NCBI RefSeq assembly: GCF_026914265.1
Contig: NC_069125.1
Span: forward strand, 913,556-977,555
Origin: Mya arenaria
Taxonomy: Eukaryota > Mollusca > Bivalvia > Myida > Myidae
Direction of reading: 5' to 3'
DNA: 64,000 nt
The notes below the pieces were generated by a model. The model searched no databases. It was given only the letters and a program-made list of their open reading frames with translations, and had not been told where the DNA came from. The translations under genes were made by a program, and so were the position numbers. Positions 12,396 through 24,540 of this stretch are shown here, one piece after another; within the stretch, counting starts at the first letter, position 1; each line of letters begins with the position of its first letter.

Positions 12396-12927
12396 TATGG
12401 TTTTCCCCTGAACGTTTTTATTTATAACCAAACGCAACCTTTTTATTGCATATATTTGTAATTCAAATGTTATAAACTTCAAATATTATGAAAAAACAAC
12501 AACAAAAAACGTCAAGTTAATAAATTCGAGTACCGTCCTAACACTTACTCTTTTGATATTTTACACACGCATTTCTTCGTAATTCTGTTATTTTTATTTG
12601 TATATTTCTTGACGTTTTCATATACACAGTGAGATTGCATTTCTCCAATTTTGATAACAATTAAATGGGAAACGATCTTCTATTTTCAGGCAATATATCA
12701 TGAAACCTGATATGAAAGACTAATTCATTCTATGTGAAGCGTCATTGAAAGGATTTCTTTTCAGCCTTGCAAATGAAATAAAACAACTTGGATCAAAGTC
12801 TAAATTCTTCAAAGATATTGCTTTTGAGAGCTTTATTATTAGGCACTTTCAAAGTAATGATATGTAGTATGTCATCGGACGGAAAGGTCTTCGGCCTTTT
12901 GAAACAAATGAAAAGATCATAAATGAA
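12396..12927. other. Spacer between the minisatellite and the repeat cassette
   Basis: AT-rich sequence in which no gene, RNA or repeat is recognised. Confidence 0.5.
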
Positions 12928-14852
12928 TGTGCATGAAGCAACGTAGCACGGTATCACCATATAACCGCGGTGTTGCGGTGCTAGCATCGTACCACCATCA
13001 AAATCAGTACAATAAGAGTATAAATCTCCAGGAAACATGTAGGACTCGTTATCGCAGGTCTGGCTTATATTCTGACACTGTTATGGTGCGGATTGCCATT
13101 TCAACGAGCAAAGGGGCCAATGGCACTGTTTCCAAGGGTTACCTACCGGTGTACTACATTCGGGAAACAACTATTACTACGAGGAATTTAGTCTGGCCCC
13201 GTCCTAAACCCAACATAATGCGTATATGGTCAATATTTGCCCTCTTGACCTCTACCATACATTTATGCATCGGGAGCCTATTTCATGTCCCAACCCCACA
13301 TAGCCTGCCTTAAAACCTTGGATATTCGCATGTTCCTTCACCTATGGCAAGGTCTCGGCTACACGGTACATAGGTCAGTTTGGTCCTCTTGTTCGTTTTA
13401 AGATTTCCGCAACAGTTATGAATATGTGGAAAATTTGCATTTAGAGCACTTTAATTGTCCATTTACCTCATAGCCTGTCTAACATATTAGGTTGTCGTAT
13501 AAACTGTTATCGGAGACTATCATTCGGCTACACGTTGACATAGGTCGCTAGGGTCTCCTTGTTCGTTTAAGTGTTACCGCACCATAACAGTTAACAATAT
13601 GTGAAAAATAGGCATTGGGAGCCTTTTCCATGCCCCTATACAGCACAGGCTGCTTTAAATCCTTAATATATTATTCATATAAACTGTCACCTGGGACTAG
13701 CTTTCCGCTATACGTTGACATAGGTCGCTAGAGTCACCTTGCTCGTTTTAATGTTTCCGCACCATACCAGTTGATAAATATGTGTCAAGTAGGCATGTGG
13801 AGCCTTTCCCATGTCCTTATACAGCATAACCTGTCTAAAATATTCACCTAGGACTTGCTTTCGGCTACACGTTGACACATGTCGCTATGGTCCCCTTGCT
13901 TGTTTGAAGGTTTCTTTACCATGACATGTTATTAATGCCAGGTAAGCATTGAGAGTCTACTTCATGTCCATAGAATACATAACCTGTCTAAAATCCTGTG
14001 TTGTTCACATAAACTTTCATGTGGGGAAAGGTGTCGGCTTTAAAGTTACATCGGTCGCTATGGTGGCCTTGTTCTTCTTAAGCTTTCCGCACCATAACAA
14101 TGGCATAACTTGGTAAATAGGCATTTGAGGCCTACTTCATGTCCTTATCCCGCATAGCCTGCTTAAAATCCGAAGATATTCACATGTTCTATCACAAGGT
14201 CTCAGCTACACGGTGACATAGGTTGGTATTGTCGCCTTGCTCGATTTAAGGTTTCCACGCGATAACAGTTAATGTTATTCACATATGCCATGACTTAAAG
14301 CCAGGTCTTAGCTACAAATTGTCACAATACCCTATTTTCCGCTGGCTGTTTTTTAAGGGTTTTCCACCATTATTGTTGTACTTTGGCTACATAGGCATCG
14401 GGAGCGTATTTCTTTTCCCTATCCCACATAGCCTGCCTAAATACATAGGTACATTGGTATGTATGGCCCTCTTGCTCGTTTAAAGGTTTCCGCTACAGTT
14501 AATGAATATATGAAAAATAGGCATTGGGAGCCTATACGTTATCCCATACCGCATAGCCGTCATAAAGTCCTAGGTTAGTCACATATACTATCACCTATGT
14601 CTAGTCTTCGGCTACACGATGACATAAATCGGTATGGTCCCTTGCTCGTTTTCAGGTTTCCGCACCATAATAATACCAATATATGCGGTACATAGTAATT
14701 TGAAACATATTTCATGTCGCTATTTCGCCTATTCAGCCTAAAATCCTACGATATTCAAATGTTCTACAACATCTGACAATATATGGAGATAAGGTACTAG
14801 CACAGCATCACCGCGGTGATATGGTGATACGTTGGTATGGTGCACACTTCAC
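12928..14852. mobile_element. Pearl/Helentron-like non-autonomous element: inverted ends around ~160-bp tandem repeats
   Basis: The core (about 13,080-14,770) is roughly ten degenerate tandem copies of a ~150-170-bp unit. Landmarks in each are TAGGCATTGGGAGCCTA, ATGTCC, CATAGCCTG, CTAAAATCCT, GGCTACACG, TGACATAGGTCG, CTTGCTCGTTT and TTTCCGCACCATAACAGTTA. The flanks are inverted copies of each other. The left end near 12,928-12,990 carries CAACGTA, TATCACCATATAACCGCGGT and GTGCTAG. The right end near 14,790-14,852 carries the reverse complement and a perfect 14-bp palindrome ATCACCGCGGTGAT at 14,807-14,820. This plan (short flanks, ~160-bp core repeats, palindromic end) is that of bivalve pearl elements, now grouped with Helentrons. 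The family assignment is inference, and no transposase is present. Confidence 0.7.
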
Positions 14853-15427
14853 GCATTTCAAAAATGAGCCAACATAAATCAAATTAAAAAAGCTAAAGTT
14901 TTTGTCATATACGGTTCCGCAAGTGTATTTGCTTTTACCATTGTAAAAGTAAACTACATGTATTTTAGTATTAGTACGTGCTGTAATGTATGCATCGGAG
15001 ATACTTAATGGTCGGATTTAGAACAAGAAGTTTACTTCAAAAAATGGTCAATATATTAATTTTAAAAATGGAACAACGAACGCCTGTTTGCAAGGTCCTT
15101 AATTCTCTTTTTGATATTAAACGAATGCAAAATTGCACCTGCGTGACGGTAGAATAATATTACGCGCGTCGGCGTTCGCTCTGTGTTACTAGTTTTTCTT
15201 TACTTTTGTGTCTTTACGGGTGTATATTTCTCAACCGCCTCACTATATTCTTGTAAACAGCTAGTGTATAATACAACCGAATGGAACACTGACGGCGTAA
15301 AACAATTTGCAGGGTATCCATTACATATTTACACGATTGAAAAAATAGTTTCTTAGTTCCCTCGTAAAATCTATATGATTCACATTGTAGCTAAATATTT
15401 CATTAAACCTTAAAGGATCTCCGAGGG
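14853..15427. other. 5' flank of the second TRIM-like gene
   Basis: AT-rich sequence. The last ~30 bases before the ATG (TTAAACCTTAAAG then GATCTCCGAGGG) resemble the matching place before the first copy (ATTATCAAAG then ACGTTCTGAAGG). This suggests that a 3' splice site of a 5'-UTR exon may sit just upstream of both starts. No promoter element was identified with confidence. Confidence 0.4.
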
Positions 15428-16412
15428 ATGGATGCAGTCCCAGGCCGAAATGCTACGAAAGCAACTAAATCAGCCCATGAAACCACTTATTGCCAGCCTT
15501 GTTTTGAAGATGGCAAGACACTTCCTCCCGAGGCCTTCTGTCCCGTCTGCAATGAGTTCCTCTGTTCTACCTGTGCCCGCGTACACAGGAACATGAAGCT
15601 GACTAGGAACCACCCCCTCCAGGATAAGAGCAGTATGCCTTCCTCCTTCCGTGCCGACAGTGCGGATAAGCATTTTACAGAAACATGTAAGCTCCATGTT
15701 GAAAAGTTCATAGAATACTACTGCCCTCATCATGAGGACCTTCTTTGTGGATACTGTGTGGTTGGGAATGAAGAACATCGCTCTTGTAATGTAGAGAAGA
15801 TTTATCAAGTGGCAAAACGATACAAGGAAGCTTCAGAATACACCTGTCTGATGGCAGGACTTGGCAAAATTGTGAATGACATTGAAAACTATTCATCAAA
15901 CATACACGCAAGCATGAATTCGGTGGACGAAGAAAGTCTCACCAATATCAATGAGCTTCGCAAATTTAGGAACGAAATCAACCAGTACCTGGATAAGAGG
16001 GAAAAGGAGTTACTGGAAGAAATCGATCAGAAGAAACGAAACTCGTCGTCACTGCTAAATGAATTGAAATCAAAATGCAAGAACGTGAAACAAGCCACTG
16101 AAAAACTTAGTTCGGAGCTACAAGCACAAGAAGCGAACAGCAACCAGCTGTTTATAGTAGGAAAGCGAGCTGTAAAAGAGCTGACAGGTCTGCAAAAAGC
16201 CTTGGACGATGTAGACAGGTTGAGTAAAGTTCCCCAGTACACGCTACTTAGGGATCCCGCCATTGAACATTTGCTAGCTTCTAACACAGCAATAGGAAAG
16301 TTGGAAGAGAAGGAATCAACTTCGGCGTTAGAACAGCAACAACACAAACCTGAGACGATGCAGCAACAACGACAGCAAAAGACAAAGCAGCAACAGCTTT
16401 TACATGCACAAG

Positions 16413-17977
16413 GTACATAATTGAAAGGTTACAAACATGAACCTTCTGTGTTCAAAACAGTAATTTTACTAAAGTTGTTTATTCCAACTTCATAAACTCT
16501 TGCTTAAATATTGTATATATACATAATTGTCTCTTAAGCAAATGTATTTAAAAAAAACATTTATAGATTTGATTCAACATCATTGGCTGACTCATTGTCA
16601 AAGCAAAATCTGACACAGGGAGTATCAGATGAGTGGCAGTAGGCGGACTTTCAAACACCCGAGAAAACTAAAATGCTTAATGATAAAGACTAGTACATAA
16701 TGATTGCCTATCTGTATTTCGATTTGTTGGAAATGTAGGTTGTATTCTAAGATTTTTTTCATGCAATCATATTGAAGGGTTATGGTTTCTTTTTTACGTT
16801 ATTCAAACAAATCATTATCATAAACAAGTTATACTTTTTTAACCTAAAAAGATAAAATACTGATGACGGTTACCACAAACAAACGCCCACTGACCTTGAA
16901 ATAAACTAAATAAATGCTAATTAGAACTGTATTATAATAAAAGGTAAGATGTTCAACTGAAGTTTGTAAAAGACAAAAGCGGGTTGAAAACTGATATAAT
17001 TTTTTTCGATTTGTTTCATGTTTTGTTCTTATTCTTTGTTCTTGCTGATAATGCTTTTCTAAAAGTGTGCCGTCAGAATCCATTTTTTAGTTTCAAAATG
17101 GTTCATTTAGGCCAAGAAAGAAGTCTCATGTATTCATTTTAAAAATAACGAATCAGCGCGGAATTTGATTTTACTTCAATCATTTTTTTGTTTATCAATT
17201 TTGGCATCAAATGGTAAATTACATGGTAAACATGAATTGAAATATAATAAGCCATTTTAACGAATCATAATACGCTTGTACGTAATTGGGAATAAGTACT
17301 TCTTTAAATATAGCTACTCATTTACTTTTAAATCAGTCTATTACTTTTCCATAAAATTGGACATGACGGCCATTTTGCTTTCAATGCTTACTTCTTGAAA
17401 AAAGTTTCGTAACTACCGTCTCCTGTAGGTCTCATGCCACTTCATATCAACGTTGTCCCAAAGTAGCACAGTTATTATGATTATATAAGATTTTTTTAAG
17501 CGCACCAGCACAAGGTGTTTACATGGGACATTGGGTTTCTACGCGTCATTTTAGCATTTACTCGACATGCAAACACACATCACAAGCTCACATTTTAAGG
17601 TCAAAAGTTCGAGCTCTATGTTTCATGTCGGCTCCATATCTCCTAAACCCCGAAAATTGTCATATCAGCAATATTTATCAACATGTGCGGCATCTATACC
17701 ATTTGTACTATATATATACCTAAAAGAAATACAAAACATACCATGCGCCTGTGACTTTATTTTCTCTTTGGTATTTTGTAGCGCGCGTCAACGCCCGTAT
17801 GTTTGGTTTCATAAACGGTTCAAGCTATGGCCAGGTTAAAATGTTTGCAGACGACGAGGACACGAAGGCTGTTACAAATACCCGACTTTGAATAGATAAA
17901 GAAGGTTTTTGCATACGCCCACTCCTGTGTCGGAATTTTTTTTTTTTTTTGTTTTAATTATTATTACTTACTTTCAG
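16413..17977 (+). other. Intron 1 of the second TRIM-like copy
   Basis: This 1565-bp intron is twice the length of that in copy 1. Part of the excess is the duplicated segment at about 16,573-16,790. The remainder is AT-rich, with no recognised feature other than a poly-T acceptor tract at about 17,938-17,951. Confidence 0.55.
16573..16790 (+). repeat. Duplicated non-coding segment, copy B (copy A at ~6208-6425)
   Basis: Carries the same ordered landmarks as copy A (TTGGCTGAC, AAAATCTGACACAGGGAGT, GGCAGTAGGCGG, CTAGTAC, AGGTTGTATTC) with scattered substitutions and small indels. It sits inside an intron, whereas copy A is downstream of a gene. Confidence 0.65.
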
Positions 17978-19095
17978 CCCTTATGCAGATCCGTGCAGAC
18001 CTAAGCCAGTCCCAGTTCAAAAGACGACCGGGCATCCCAATGAAGACATCAGAAGATACCAATGACTGCTTCCTGACCAGTCTTGCCTTTTTGCCAGGGG
18101 ACAGGTTCCTATTGGTTGATTGCAACAATACATCAGTGAAGCTAGTGGACACCAAGTCTAACAAGGTGGTGTCCCAGTTGAAACTGTCGAGTTCGCCATG
18201 GGACCTGTGTCTCCTGCCCGGAGACAAGGCAGCCGTACTCTGCCTACTGAGGGAAACGTACAGTTTGTATCAACTAAGGACAAAGTCACACTACAGGGCA
18301 TTATTAAGGTGGGTGTACAATGCTATGGAATAGATTTCTGTGATGACAACCTGATAGTGTCGTTTATAGCCCCCGGCAAGGTTGTGTTGATGGACATGAA
18401 CGGAACGTGTATTAAGTGTGTGGACAAATAAAGCGATGGAGCATTTTTGCTTTGTCGTTTTCTAACAGTGGCAAAAGATGGCCAGACTCCGGCCATCTTT
18501 GTCTCAGACTCTTTCAACAGCATCATTACCAAGCTGAGCATCTCATTGGAGGTCCTCCAGACCTTCAAGGACCCGGCTCTGACGGATACATATGGTCTGT
18601 CAACTACGGGAGACGACCAGCTACTCCTGTGTACGAGGAAGAGTAATAACATCGTGTTACTGGACATGTCCACCGGCAAGAAAACCCAACTAGTTGGAAA
18701 GGAGGATGGGTTAGAATGGCCATATAGTGTGGCTTACTGCCAATCGCAGAAGAGGATGCTTGTCACCTGCAGCCCCTAAGGCAGACCTTCATTGAAAAAT
18801 TACGTGCACGTCTTCGACTTGGTATAGATAGTATCAAGACTATAACTTTATGGGTGTGTAATATATATCCTACATGAACTAAGTATGATGTTGAAGAATG
18901 TGTATATCAATATATTATACTGATAATATGTTTTCACATTTTATATAAAAGTAAACTATATTTAGAAATGTATTTAATTTTATCTAAACTGTGCAATTAA
19001 ATTGATGGAAAAATGTTTGAAAACTCAACATGCCAGTATTGTTGAAATTATAAATCATTTTAAAATGTGCAGTTCGAAATTAAGATATGAGTACG

Positions 19096-19125
19096 TGTAT
19101 TGTATTGTATTGTATTGTATTGTAA
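19096..19125. repeat. Microsatellite (GTATT)n
   Basis: About six perfect 5-bp repeats lie about 270 bp 3' of the broken TRIM-like gene. The intact copy has a different 5-bp run, (TTCTG)n, about 250 bp after its stop. Confidence 0.9.
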
Positions 19126-19314
19126 GTTGAACTATTAGAATCTGATGGTGTATATAATACGTTTGATTATTACCACACCATAACGAAGTAAAATGGGTCA
19201 ATCAGTGAGTTCAACTTAACTTTGCTTTTATGAGGTAAATATTGTTTAATTGATATATTAACGGTTTGTGGTTTTAACACATTTTATTACATGTATAAAT
19301 AAGATGTGTTGATA

Positions 19315-19470
19315 TACACACATTAACCAGTGTGTGTAGTGTTTCCTCATAAAATGATTAATATGCAAACATTGACCAGTACGTAAGTTGTTTCTTCATA
19401 TTTTGATTTAAAAATACAGACATTGATCAGCTGGTGAGTTGTTTCTTCAATTATTAATTGAATAACTAAA
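19315..19470. repeat. Short tandem repeat, ~55-bp unit, about three copies
   Basis: Each unit carries CATTAACCAGT/CATTGACCAGT/CATTGATCAGC, then GTGTTTCCTCA or AGTTGTTTCTTCA, then an AT-rich spacer. Units are well diverged, so the array is old. Confidence 0.6.
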
Positions 19471-21995
19471 CAAATACTGGTGCAGTGACTGCTACCAACA
19501 TTGTATTGTAGTGTAAAAACGATTTAACTTTAACTGTCCACATGTCCCCTGCGTAGCATGGCAGATTGTAGTGTAAAAACAATTAAAAGGATATTTTTCG
19601 GCGACGTTGGCATCACAAATTCCACGCATACCTTAAGCAGCCCAACTGCATTCATATCCCCGAAAATGGCATAAACCACTCGATTCATTACTGTTTTTTG
19701 TTCATTATTTATTTCCAGAATTGTAGAATAATTACTTAATTCCATTTAAAAAACACCTTTCAGTCATTAATTTTCACTTATTCTGTAATCAGAACGACAC
19801 GACCGTACTCGGAAACAGTTTGTCATAAGATGTCATAACAACACGGAAAAAAATAAACAACTGTATAGTTGTTATGAAACTAAAATTGAAACGCTAGTGA
19901 CAACAATCTTAAAACAACAAATGACGATATCAGTTGTTCGTGGCCTGCTGACACATTTAAAACAAAAACAAGATAAACAATTTTCAATGTACATGTTTAT
20001 CGATACACGATTCCGAGCATATTCGAAGATGTTGCGTTCACCGGATGATATTCGCAATTGCATAAAGGCCGTTCATTTAAAGAATGGAAGTTCAGGTGTA
20101 AAGATCAGACGATATACCGTCGGTATCTTGTTATGATCAGAATGTGAGACGCTCTGTTGATTATCTGATAACAATAATCAGGTCACAATTTCTCGAAACA
20201 TTATAGTTAAGCCTACGAGAATATTTCCGTGGGAAAAGTAACCTGTACAACAAACACATGTTAACAAATGAAATAAAATAAAGTAGTTTTTTGACCTTGC
20301 GTTGTTTTCAATCAGGATATCCTAAAAGTCAGGTTATAAAAAAAGTGGTTTTATCTGGTTTCTTGAGTGTTTTCAAATTAGCTTAAAATGCGATGATGGT
20401 ACTTATAAGTGAGGGCCTTGGATTCATCAGGAATGGACGATGTAGTATATCGTGGTCGTTGTGTGGTAGTCACTTCGTGTGAGTTCTTGTCTGAGTAGTC
20501 CGAGTATTTTTTTTAACGTTTGAAAGATTGCTCCTATCAGATTTTAAAGGCTTTTAGGAGGTGAAAAAGGATCATCATCTTCATTACACTTTGGAACCTA
20601 CGTCGCATTTATCACCTCACCGAATTATCTCTAAGTGCTTTGTCTGTCAAAATGGTTCGCATTGCTGGCGTTTTTTTAATTTCTTTCGTAATCGTTATTT
20701 CTCCAATCACGACACTCCCACTGTTTAAGCTCATTTCAGGACAAACTCTTATGTTTATTGTTGCCCAAACGTTCCCGATAAATATTTCTACTTGAAGATT
20801 TGGGGTTTGGGCCTCCCCAAAGAAAATTATAATAAATAAGGGTTACTATGACATTTTAATTTTCATAAGCGTACTACTAACATGTAAATCAAAACTTGAA
20901 GGAAAATAACACGATACATTTGAATCGAATGAAAGTCTCATAAGATGCTCAGATTAATCGATTTGTTATGGCAATGTTCGCCGTTCTAAAGAAAAAATGG
21001 AATAACTTTTACAAAATTAAGAATGCAAACATGGTGATGTTAAACTCAATTTAAATCTTAAACAACAGAGCCAGACGGCAATCTTTTTTTCGTGCACGAT
21101 TGCTCTGCGTTGATTTCACACTCGCGGTAAATGTCAAGTAAGCCCAGGCCTGACATCCGGTCAATAGAAATGGTGCTACGTAGATATGTCTTAACTCGAA
21201 GCATCGTAGAAAACGAGCTCTCCTCCGTTGCCGTCACTACGGGCATGCACAGCATCATGATGCAAATCGTAATGTTAGGATACGATGCATTTGTAGCTAC
21301 GTCTTACGTCTTTTCCAAGGTTATGTATGAAGCAGGTGATGACATTGTCCACTCACAGTCCATCGTTAATACTCTCGTGTAAATGTGTCTCTGTCATCTA
21401 CTAGGCCTAAGTGATATTGGTCGTATATTTCAATCGACTTTTCATTTGTAAGACCTTCTTCCTGCAATAATACGGGGTTAGTTTTTCCACATTTAACAAA
21501 GACTTGGGTTTAAGTCTCGAAGGTCAAAGGCCTATGAAAATGTTGTTGTTTCGATATCTGTATAAGTACACTCGTATTCCATACTTATCTTTCTATAAAA
21601 TGAAAACGGAAACAGAATTTGTGATGTTCATAGATGAAAAAATCCCCTTAATGCAACCAAACTTGTCTACAATGATATTTTCGAATGCTGTGCCTTGTAT
21701 CGTGCATGTCCTTGTAGCAATCGCTCATCAAGATTAGCAAAGAAGAGGTCAATGAATGGTATGTTCATGTGGTCTGACAGTATTTGGAATGTGTCTCCGC
21801 TGGAGCGTCTGGCCTGCGACATTAACGTCCAAATCGCCACGGAACAGACGGTTCCATATCGACATTCTGTGCAATCGATACAGCCTTTTCATAGAGGTAA
21901 GGCCATATAACATCTTCGTTAAAGCATAATAATTATCAATACATGTATGTAAATTATGTATTGATGTTTTTTTACGAAATGATGTACGTTTTCTC

Positions 21996-22150
21996 ATTCT
22001 CATTCTTCTTCTTCTCCTCCTTCTTCTTCTTCATCTCCTTTTTATTATCATAATAATTATAATGATAAATATTATTTTTGTTATTATTATTATTATTTTT
22101 ATTATTATTATTATTTTAACTTTTAGTATTATTATTTTATTATTTATTAA
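21996..22150. repeat. Low-complexity TTC and ATT tracts
   Basis: A (TTC)n-rich stretch (about 22,003-22,036) is followed by (ATT)n (about 22,078-22,150). They lie inside the decayed hAT locus, between its fifth and fourth conserved blocks. Confidence 0.85.
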
Positions 22151-23602
22151 CTTCATATCGGTTTGTATTTAGACGAGTATGTCAAACTACATTTGACCTT
22201 ATTGGGAAAGCTTGTTTGCATAAAGTCCTAGACTATTTAAATGATGTGCTCATTTTATTTCTGGCGAAAAAAATGCATCATTATAATCATTATGTTAAGC
22301 TTGTATGCATAGAGACCTAGCGCTACTAATTTAAATTGTGTCTTAGTACATGCAATGTACTGCATATGAACACATTTATGTTCAATTTATGTGGAAACAT
22401 GTACGAGTGTACTATACGATATTTGCATTATTGCTTTATAATATTTAGATAAAAACATTATATTCATATTACATAATAAATACCTTTGATCTTCTTTAAA
22501 TTATTTACCTGCATTATTGAAATGGTAACACGGGCTTTACATGCAGCCTCTATTAGGTCGCAAGATTTATCCTGCAATAGTTTGGACAGTCGCACCAATA
22601 AGGACAGCACATGCTCAACCGCAACCAGAGTGACGATGAAGTAGAAGTTTTTGATGGAATAGCTATACCCTGCTGCCTTCGTGGCACCGCGATCATTAGC
22701 TAGCTCGTCAACGGATGTCACCACAGTTCTGAGGAAATAAAGAACGTGCATATAATTCTATACAGAACGAAATATTTGTGTATTTATAACTTAAATTGAA
22801 ACGGGTTTAACGAACCGTTCTGTTCCTGTACTGGTTTCAACAAAAGTTTAGTCGTGTTTATCTCGGCGGCAATGGCATTTAACCCTTGTATGTTTGCAAG
22901 ATTTTTAATTATGAAAATGTATAATTGCGTTAATGCATAGCAATTTTATGACAATATTATAAACGTGGTAATATTAACCCGTATGAGCACAGGATAGTAT
23001 GTAAGGCGTCGGATCTGGCGGCCGTGCGAGTCTCGCACAAAGACTGTTACTTGGATCGTTTATCCATATATTCGCGGCATACACTGTCATCATTTACATT
23101 TTCTTATAACTCAGATAACTCTTCGTTAAAAGAAGTTGAAATCAAATGCGACAGTTTGTACTGTGGACATCATATTTCTTCCAAGAACTTCCTCCGGCGC
23201 ATTGATTATTGTCAGGTTAAGACTATGTGACTTACAGTGTGTATAGACTACACCTAGGATACGGGCTTCTAATTCTAGATTGTTCTTTTCTGTGGATATC
23301 AGACATGTTGCAATTTGCGAATACAATGAAGTCTTCGAACAGTTCACCTTTATTTGTATCGTTATATCTTAAACATAGCGTCATTTGCACCATCGTGCTG
23401 GCATCGGTCGCTTCGTCGGCAATTAACCGGAAATATTTGGATTTATTACAGGCAATTATTACGTTTTTATCAGAAATCAAATTGCCATAATTGCCTTTCA
23501 ATTCATTTTTTTTTAATGTTTTGGGATAGGTACTTGGATCTCGGGTAGCCATGATCAAGGTGTTGTCTTTGTATTTATTGTTTAAAAGGCAGTCCCTTTT
23601 TT

Positions 23603-23702
23603 GCATAATTTAATATCTAAGAATCAAATGAAATGATATAGAACCATTCTTTTTCCGAGTAGTATACTTAACAAACACATCACTATCAGTAATAAAGTTA
23701 TT
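23603..23702. repeat. Intra-hAT duplicated segment, copy A (copy B 24,092-24,205)
   Basis: Shared landmarks with copy B are TTGCATAATTTAATAT, TATAGAACCAT, CTTTTCCGAGTAGTATAC and AATAAAGTTA. Both copies lie in intron-like sequence of the hAT locus, about 490 bp apart in the same orientation. Confidence 0.8.
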
Positions 23703-24091
23703 TTTTATTTTATAAGAATAGTTATAATATAACAACGGAATTTATTGGCTTGTTATACAGCACTCTATATCTTCTTCTAACCTCTCATGACTGCTGTGGA
23801 ATTATCTACGACCTGCCCTTCTGACTTGGCATGATTTCCAATTACTTTGAATGCATTGCGCCAGTTTTGAAAAAGATGTTTTACAAGTGTGAGGATCTGG
23901 CCCAGCAAATAAATGACAAGGAGCACAGAAAACACCGTCATTTTTGATAGAGTGGAAAAACCAGTTGTATGTTTCAAAATTTTCGCTTGAAGAGCTCTTT
24001 GTCTTTCTTTGGCGTATCTAAAACAATAAATGGTACACATGTACTGATGACCAACGTGCATGTATCAATATCCTTAAAAGCAAACCCCGTT

Positions 24092-24205
24092 TTGCATAAT
24101 TTAATATTTTGGAAGAAAATAAAATTATATAGAACCATAGCTTTTCCGAGTAGTATACATGAACTCACTTTAAAAACACTGATCAGTACATGAAATAAAG
24201 TTAAT
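24092..24205. repeat. Intra-hAT duplicated segment, copy B (copy A 23,603-23,702)
   Basis: Diverged direct repeat of copy A with the same landmarks and a few small indels. It lies within the intron between the leader exon and the zinc-finger exon. Confidence 0.8.
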
Positions 24206-24540
24206 TCATTTATAACAATTATAGATAAACAAAATCAATGTCTTCCCTCGCCTATATTATCTTTTGTGCAAATATCATTTATATAAATACAATGAATAAA
24301 TTTGAAATGTCAATGTAATAATATACAAATTAGTATCCTGTATACATTATTTGGAAAACATTGCTATGTTCGAATCCCATTAGTAAGATACTAACCTAGA
24401 AGGACACGTATATTTATGAACATCGTCCCAAGTCGCGGTTAACAACTTGCATTTTTTATTGTCGTCCATTGTCCTGCCAAACATGTCATCGTATGGTGGA
24501 TTCGATGACGCTGAATTAACCGCTTCGTAAACATCATCTT

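Larger units (their letters stand above)
15428..18827 (+). pseudogene. TRIM-like B-box/coiled-coil/propeller gene, second copy, broken in exon 2
   Basis: This is the paralog of the gene at 2933, with the same two-exon plan. Exon 1 (15,428-16,412, donor CACAAG|GTACAT) is fully open for 328 codons with both zinc-binding blocks, coiled coil and Gln-rich tail intact. Exon 2 (17,978-18,827, acceptor CTTTCAG|CC) joins in phase 1 and begins in frame. Against copy 1, one base is missing near 18,236 (after the LCLLPGDKAAV block), so the original frame ends near 18,333. In the propeller frame two in-frame stops follow, at 18,429-18,431 and 18,777-18,779. The matching end is the TAG at 18,825-18,827. 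Exon 1 shows no decay, so a truncated B-box protein could still be made; a sequencing error in exon 2 is a less likely alternative given three separate lesions. Confidence 0.8.
18828..21057. other. Intergenic region with small tandem repeats
   Basis: AT-rich. It holds a 5-bp microsatellite (GTATT)n at 19,096-19,125. A roughly 55-bp unit recurs about three times at 19,315-19,470, with landmarks ACATTGACCAG, TAAGTTGTTTCTTCA and AATTATTAAT. No coding region is supported. Confidence 0.5.
21058..24540 (-). pseudogene. Decayed hAT transposase (ZMYM1-like, DUF4371 plus hAT dimerisation region)
   Basis: Minus-strand pieces align in order with ZMYM1-like hAT transposases. 24,540-24,396 encodes an acidic leader ending DDVHKYTCPSR. 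A GT-AG intron joins it in frame to 24,017-23,782 (AKERQRALQAKILKHT, FQNWRNAFK), the TTF-type zinc-finger region. 23,606-23,130 has DUF4371-like YFRLIADEATDAST and YTHCKSHSLNL. 22,740-22,500 has FIVTLVAVEHVLSLLVRLS. 21,990-21,750 follows, and 21,258-21,058 is the C-terminal dimerisation block (MPVVTATEESSF, KTYLRSTISIDRMSGLGLL). Frame changes and in-frame stops separate the 3' pieces, so it is not functional. The first two exons splice cleanly, which suggests an intron-bearing transposon or a once-expressed host derivative. Terminal inverted repeats were not found. Confidence 0.75.

Noticed and set aside
9291-12427. Long Pro/Ser/Cys-rich open frames such as the 314-codon one at 10,074
   Set aside because: They follow the ~30-bp minisatellite and drift between frames with unit length. 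There is no start context, domain or splice support.
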